Origin: Bromus sterilis
Lineage: Eukaryota; Streptophyta; Magnoliopsida; Poales; Poaceae
Direction: 5' to 3'
Length of the DNA stretch: 64,000 nt
Assembly (NCBI GenBank): GCA_950022295.1
Contig: OX465595.1
Span: forward strand, 431,204,270 to 431,268,269
Shown: positions 58,305 to 64,000 of the stretch, piece by piece
Numbering within the stretch: the stretch's first letter is position 1
Layout of the letters: each line of letters begins with the position of its first letter
The notes under the pieces: generated by a model
Seen by the model: the letters and a program-made list of their open reading frames with translations, nothing else
Told to the model about the DNA's origin: nothing
The model's database searches: none
Position numbers and translations under genes: made by a program

Positions 58305-59294
58305 CTCACATGATCGAGGCACTTTTGTAGTTTTCTATGTTGCTATGCTGAGTTTGCTAGGATCTGATGGATTATGAGATTATGTTCAGATTGTGATGAG
58401 TAATATATTTGCTTCTCTTTTATATTTGTGTTCTTTAGTAAATTCTTGCATGTTCTCCGTTGCCGTATTTTACTTTGGCCAAGTGATTTGTTGCAACTCC
58501 AAGAGGGAGCGTTATGCTTGATTGTGGGTTCAGCCCCTTGATGTCTAGCTTGAGTGACAGAAACATGAGATTAGGGGATGTGATGTTGCCACCAGGGATA
58601 AAACAACGGTGCTTGTACTTGCGGGTGCAAGGATTGTTTACTTTACGCATGGTTCTTTTAATGCAGTTGTCTGTTGCTTTGATTTTACACTTTGGGTGAG
58701 ATTCGCAACTTAATACCAGCGAGATGCTCTGGATAGATATCTCAAGGTGGATGATTCGTAGTAGATGCAGATGGATTTCGTTCTACTTACCTTGGCGTAC
58801 TGCCCATTGCTTTTGAGCCTCTTCCTTTTCTTTTGTAGCATAGTTAGCATTGCGGCGCGTTTATAATCCTGCCTATTGCCCAGCTGTGATTTGTTTACCT
58901 CGCTAGCACTTTTATCGTCTTTTGGGAGAGAGACATCACTAGTGAAGATCACGGGACCCCGGTCCATATTCACATCATTGTTTACACCTTCAATTTATTT
59001 TCAGTTCTTACTTTTAGTTGCCACTATCATTATCTCTTGCGTTGATTCTTTGTAAACAGCAAGGCCGGAGGAATTGACAACTCCTATGTACTCGTTGGGA
59101 GCAAAGTTATTTGCTATGTGTGCAGGTCCAGGCGAAGTTAGCAACCTCGACGCCACTGTTCCCTTTATCACCTTCTCGTATCTCTGCGAGTCCTACGGGA
59201 GACAAAACCCTATCCTCTACATAGGGGAAATTCTGCTGCTACGCTACATCTCACTTTCCACTTGGGGTAACCAACGAGGAGCGAGAGAAGTATC
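58305..59294 (+). repeat. A0 3' LTR, right part
   Basis: Continues the LTR interrupted at 39017 (CTCACATGATCGAGGCAC...). With the left part it totals about 1640 bp, close to the full family A length. The terminal bases (GAGAGAAGTATC) are altered relative to GAGATCCTCACCGTATCA, so the exact end is uncertain. Confidence 0.85.
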
Positions 59295-60052
59295 TCCTTG
59301 CTAGCATCACTTTTATATAAACTTCTAGTTTGTTTGTTGTTAGTTTGGGTGGTAGCTGAATCTTCTTCTTTTGTTATTCCGTTGTCTTGATTGATAGTGG
59401 AACACGTTCCTCATGGATCATATGGAGAAAATAAAGGCCAACAAAAGTTCATGAATTGATTTTCATGTGCCTTCTGGGAGCATCCAGGAAGAGAGGATAT
59501 TTTCAAGAACCAAGGAACGACTGGAAGCTTTTTTTGGAGAATATCAACATTCGCCTCTTTTTATAGTTTTTTCTTTCCAAAATGTATTTAGGCATTCGGT
59601 AGAATTTTGACCTTGTAACATTGTATAGGTTTGTTTTGACCATTCATACAATGTACAAAGATAAGAAAATGAGTTACCGTGCCAATAGATGTGGTTGTTA
59701 TGTGGTAACTTGCATTGCTGACATCCATTTTACGATTTTTACATTGGTTGCAAATGTAAGAAATTTCTCTCTCACAAAAATATCTATTTTTTTCTGAACA
59801 ATTTATTGAAAATAAACCTTTTGAACAAAACAAGGTACATATTTGCCAAAAAGAGTATATTGTATTTTGCACCGGGTAGATTATCATTTATGTCACTTTG
59901 TATTAGGTTCTAGCAAAGTTTTCAGTTTGCACTGGTGCAAAATGGGATGTAGTATATACACATGTTTTTTAGCTACAAGATATTCAACATGTGTGAAAGG
60001 ATAAACTTGTTCCACTTCTTTAAACATGTATATTTTTAAGCTAGTTGATCAT
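59295..60052. other. anonymous DNA between nests
   Basis: AT-rich with no recognised gene. A short stretch near 59390-59560 reads without stops in one frame but shows no known domain. It may be a remnant of the site into which the elements inserted. Confidence 0.35.
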
Positions 60053-61463
60053 TGATAACCCTCAACTGTAGGGGATCGAGATAGTCTTCGCGGGCAAGAT
60101 ATATTGATTCGACACTTGGAGACACAAATAATACGTACAGGCTTTGACAATTGAGTTGTCAATTCAACCGCACCTGAAATAATAACTTGCTTGCACAAAG
60201 GTATTAGTAGCAACGGTAATATGGTAGTGGTAGTGTGGGTGATAATAGTGATGATAGTGGTGGTGAAATAGCAAAAGTAAAACAGCAAAAGTAAACAACT
60301 AGTAACCAGCAGGAAAGAAAACACTGTAGGCTAGGGAGATGGATGGTCGGGCGCTGCTTGGATGAGAACGAACATGTAATAGATTCTAACACGGGCAAGG
60401 CTCACAGAAAGTAAAAGGATCATCTAGGCAAATATCAAACATCAGGCATGTATCCCAAGGTAGTTGTACGTGCTTGCAATAAGAACTTTGCACAACATCT
60501 TTTGTCTTACCCTCCCGCTACAAACGGGGCCAAAAGGAACTTAGGGAGATTAAGGTACTCATGTCAAAGAGCACCGGAACAAAGCATTAACACTTCATGG
60601 ATACACGGAATCCTCAAATTATAGTCCATCCTCTTTGGTGTCCCAAGCTGTCACCATTGCGATCGCCGGTTCCGGACTATAATAGGTGCATACCACTCAT
60701 AGATAGGATCAAGAACACCACAAACTCAAGAAACAAAAGGGTGGTCAGATCTGAAATCATGGCACTCAGGCCCAAAGTGGCAAGCATTAAGAGCAACAAG
60801 TTGTAACAGAGATGATAAACACCAAATAGATGATAGGCAACATGCCCCCGACAATCTGATTGAACTATTACATGATCTAACTCATCCAATCCCTACCATC
60901 CCCTTTGCCTACAGTAGGGAATTACTCACACATGAGAGAGGAAGTCATGGAGGGGTGATGGAGAGTCGATGATGATGACGATGCCGATGATTTCCCCTCA
61001 CCGGAGGCCAAAGCAGCCTCCAGATTAGCTCTCCCGAAGAAGAACAGAGGGTTGCGGCGGCTCCGCGACGTAGATTGGAAAAACGACTTCTGTTCTGGGG
61101 TTTCTGCGTCGGGAGAATAAATAGGGGCCAAGGTAGGTCACCAGGGGGTGTGGGACCCAGCAAGGAGGGCAGGTGGCGTGACCAGGGGCTGGGCCGCGCC
61201 AGGCACCCTCCTGGCTGCCCCCTGGCTGCCCTGTGGCCCCCCTTTGGATGTGCGGAAGCTTCCGGAATGCTGATTTTTTATATATATTTTTTGGGATTTT
61301 TCCAGCGTACCTAAATATCCAGAAACCTGCACAAAAGAAAACAACACCGGTAGCTCTGCTGAAAACAGCGTCAGTCCGGGTTAGTTTCGTTCAAATCATG
61401 CAAGAATGAAGCCAAAACAATAGCAAAAGTGTTTGTAAAAGTAGATACGTTTGAGACGTATCA
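60053..61463 (-). repeat. 3' LTR of second family B element
   Basis: Minus strand TGATACGTCTCAAACG to AGGGTTATCA; 1411 bp. It includes the GC-rich segment (about 61160-61240) and a micro-ORF MTSSLMCE (60922-60948). Confidence 0.88.
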
Positions 61464-63290
61464 ACTCCCCCAAGCATAGCTATCGCTTGTCCTCAAGCAA
61501 TTCAGTTCAACGAACTGGACGCGACGAAGAAAACTTTGATAAACTCTTTTGCTTCATTAGATGTATATAAGCATGTACTACGAAAGAGTTTAGCAAGTTT
61601 TGACACCATGCTACAAGGACAATGCACGAAGCAATCCTTCTTTCATGTAATTAGTCACAAACAAACAAAAAGTAAATAATATGCTGCTGAAAATCAATCT
61701 AAGATCACAATGCACATAGCATGAACATATTAGAGTGGTATCTCGCTAGCCTCCATGAGTGAAGCAAAACATAAATGCAGAAACTCCTCCGGAGTTTTAA
61801 AGGAGACTAGAACTCAGAACTCAAAGTAAGAAACATCACAAGCATGCAGAAGACAATGTGATACTTTGGGACAATGCATGTTACACTAAGAATGACAATT
61901 ATGCTCTCATAGTTGGTGCTTTGGAGAAAGGAAGGTGGAGACTCTCGAACCTTGGATTTTGATGGAAAGGTTGAAAACCCGTGAAAGGAAGCAAAGACTA
62001 AACATGTGCCAGAGCTCTTGGTTTTGAAAACAGAGATAAAACTCTTTTGAGAAGTGCAACTTTCCAGTCAACGGTGAACGGTAAAGGTCTCTCAATATCT
62101 CCCATGCCAACCATATTAATGCCTTTTGCTTACACATGTTCCCTTATCCATGAATCTTTGATGGTCTACGGAACCTATTATTTTTCCTCAAGGATGGAAG
62201 GAGGGTATCGTTCCACCTATCATTAGCAGCATTTGGTCCATTTCACTCCATCATCAAGTATGGGGGAGGTGTAACTCTCATATTTTTTTATTGACTAGTT
62301 AAAACTTCCGTCAAAATATTTTTGGCATGAAAGATACTGATTTTCCCTCACCGCACCATGAGCTTGTACGGTTGCAAAAGGGAAGCTTTTGAATAAATTT
62401 CGAGATGGCACAAGAAAGTCTAAGTTAGGAGTGGATGGTAAATACCACATATAGGTAGGTATGGTGGACTCAAATGGAACAACTGGTTTGAAAAGGACTT
62501 TGGAAGCACAAGCAGAATTCCGCTTGGTGCTGGAGGAAGGCTAGCAAAAGACGGGGAAGCGACCAACTAGAGAGCATAACAGTCATAATCATGCAGAGAG
62601 ACAAAGCAACATTGAATCGGGCATGAAAGTGATATAACTCACCCTGAAGTAAAAAGATCATCAAGGCAGAACAGACTTTTTAGTCTTAACATGCGTGAAC
62701 ATGTGCCAAGTCAATCCAAGAATCCCCCGGGGGGAAATACCACTTCAATATTCCACACCATGAACAATGTAATGCATGTTAATCATTTCAAGCAACACAT
62801 TATAAACTCTAGCTATTTGAGACTAACCACAAGGAAAGCATGAACCACTGGGAAAGCATTGTAAACATAGCACTATGTCGCTACAAGCTGGTCTCTAATC
62901 ATAAATACAGGCATATGTACAAAAGTAGAAACGAAAAGAGTTCATACCGGCTTTCCTTGTTGCATCCCTTCCGTCGATCTTCGTCATTACTGCCTTGTCA
63001 CTTGCACGATCGAACGTAGGAAATTATAATCAAATGCCATCACGGACTTGAGCTGAACTCTGAAAACAAAGCAAACTAAAGAGCAAAGAAAACATATTTT
63101 TGGTTTTTTTAAGGTTTAACGAAAGCAAAAGAAAGGAGAAATCTTTTTGGGTTTTTGCAAACGAAAAGAACAAAGAAGAACAGGAAAAAACTTGCAAAAA
63201 GGTAAAAGCGAACCAACGGTAGATACAATGGAAAGGGGAGGAGAGCACGTACTCCCCCAAGCTTAGGCTTTTGGCCTAAGTTGGGCTCGT
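61464..63290 (-). other. 3' internal region of second family B element
   Basis: Counterpart of 48454-50291. The polypurine-like motif is present just after the ORF (63252-63264) and again at the LTR (61465-61475). No coding content. Confidence 0.75.
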
Positions 63291-64000
63291 CTACTGCGGT
63301 CCCGAGGAGCCACCTACTCCGGGGTAATGGTAAGCCAAGGGTTGTATGAGCCCTCCGGTGCGTACACTGAAGTCCTCAGATCCTCCCACATGGAAGAGGA
63401 AGGTCCCGCCCCCCATCCAGAGGAAGACCCTTCACCCCAGGGGGTGACGGTCTCCTCCTGAACTGGTGGATATACCACGTGCTCCTCCTCGTCTGGCTCG
63501 ACCCCCTCCGTGGGGTCGTGAAACTGGTATCTCCCCGTGATCTCATCAAACTCGGCCACTGAAAAACGAAATCCGTTCCTGCGAGAAAAATCAAACACAA
63601 GTGGTGCAGGTAGACGGACAGTGCGTTCCACACCGTCTTTAAACCGCAAAATATAATCAAGTGCATAGCAGTCATAGGCCTTAGCAACAAAGAAATGCCT
63701 CTTCATGGCAGCCAAGTCAAGGCTAACAAAATGAAAGACTGTATCATCTGGGCGCGGTTCTCCTTGGAGAAACTGCAAAAGAAGTGTTGCATAGACGCCA
63801 CCAAAGAGGTCCCCCTTGTTACTATTAGTAGCAAGGCGTTTCGCAATAAGCGAACCCACATGATACTCGCGCTTCCCTGAGAGGGCATTCGCCATGATAG
63901 CAGTATCAGGCGTAGAAGTGATGCTCGTGTTGTCTCGAGCCAACACTCCTCTAGCAATATAATAGGCGAAATACCTGAGGTGAGGGAACATAATGTTAGA
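63291..64000 (-). pseudogene. env-position ORF of second family B element (partial, frameshifted)
   Basis: Homologue of 47239-48453, covering its C-terminal half and continuing past the window edge: FPHLRYFAYYIARGVLARDN, AKRLATNSNKGDLFGGVYAT, LDYILRF, RLPAPLVFDFSRRNGF. A one-base loss near 63335 shifts the last codons and gives an early stop at 63314; the original frame would have ended at 63291. The shift removes only a Gly/Ser-rich tail. Between the two copies the hydrophobic and RLPAPL cores are kept while the tail varies. Confidence 0.85.

Larger units (their letters stand above)
60053..64000 (-). mobile_element. second family B element, minus orientation, runs off the edge
   Basis: On the minus strand: the env-position ORF (from beyond 64000 to about 63291), a 3' internal region (63290-61464) and a 3' LTR (61463-60053). 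It is clearly homologous to 47600-51675 but noticeably diverged. Polypurine tract GCTTGGGGGAG on the minus strand (61465-61475). Gag and the other LTR lie outside the window. Confidence 0.88.

Overview
The window looks like nuclear DNA of a pooid grass (wheat, barley, oat or ryegrass relatives). Two intron-style plant genes sit beside dense, nested LTR retrotransposons whose LTRs open with TGATACGTC and whose primer-binding sites match the 3' end of plant tRNA-Asp. No bacterial, organellar or CRISPR content is visible. The species cannot be fixed from sequence alone.

Layout. 0-1 kb: decayed end of a LINE. 1-2.5 kb: anonymous DNA with a Stowaway-like MITE. 2.5-10.7 kb: a small, non-coding copia-like element (short LTRs at both ends) split by a reversed, truncated Tat-type gypsy element, which is itself split by a solo LTR. 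11-12.5 kb: unclassified repeat-like DNA. 12.5-22.1 kb: the genic island on the minus strand, with a single-exon F-box gene (12987-13922) and a six-exon receptor-like cytoplasmic kinase (16966-21867). The kinase model joins cleanly to 415 codons, has a tiny myristoylation exon and carries a possible uORF. 22.3-25.2 kb: a degenerate duplication upstream of the kinase.

25.5-59.3 kb is a nest of Athila-like elements that encode Gag and protease but no reverse transcriptase. Family A occurs as one element with both LTRs (A1, 25495-33766), a partial one (A0, 33767-39017, resuming after 58304), and A2 (39018-58299), which is inserted in A0's LTR. A2's gag is split by a copia-like solo LTR (40967-52052), and that LTR is split by a family B element (42308-51675). 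Matching 5-bp target duplications support each of these nested steps. Family B carries Gag-protease plus a second sense ORF in the env-like position. A second family B copy runs off the right edge on the minus strand (60053-64000).

The F-box protein should act in substrate selection for an SCF ubiquitin ligase. The kinase should act at the plasma membrane downstream of receptor kinases. Nothing in the sequence links the two beyond proximity. The A and B elements would need polymerase and integrase supplied from elsewhere. The most unusual signals are in these elements: a conserved micro-ORF whose last codons overlap a splice-donor-like motif in every A and B LTR, duplicated polypurine tracts, a swapped coiled-coil module in Gag, and the extra ORF directly preceded by a splice-acceptor-like site.
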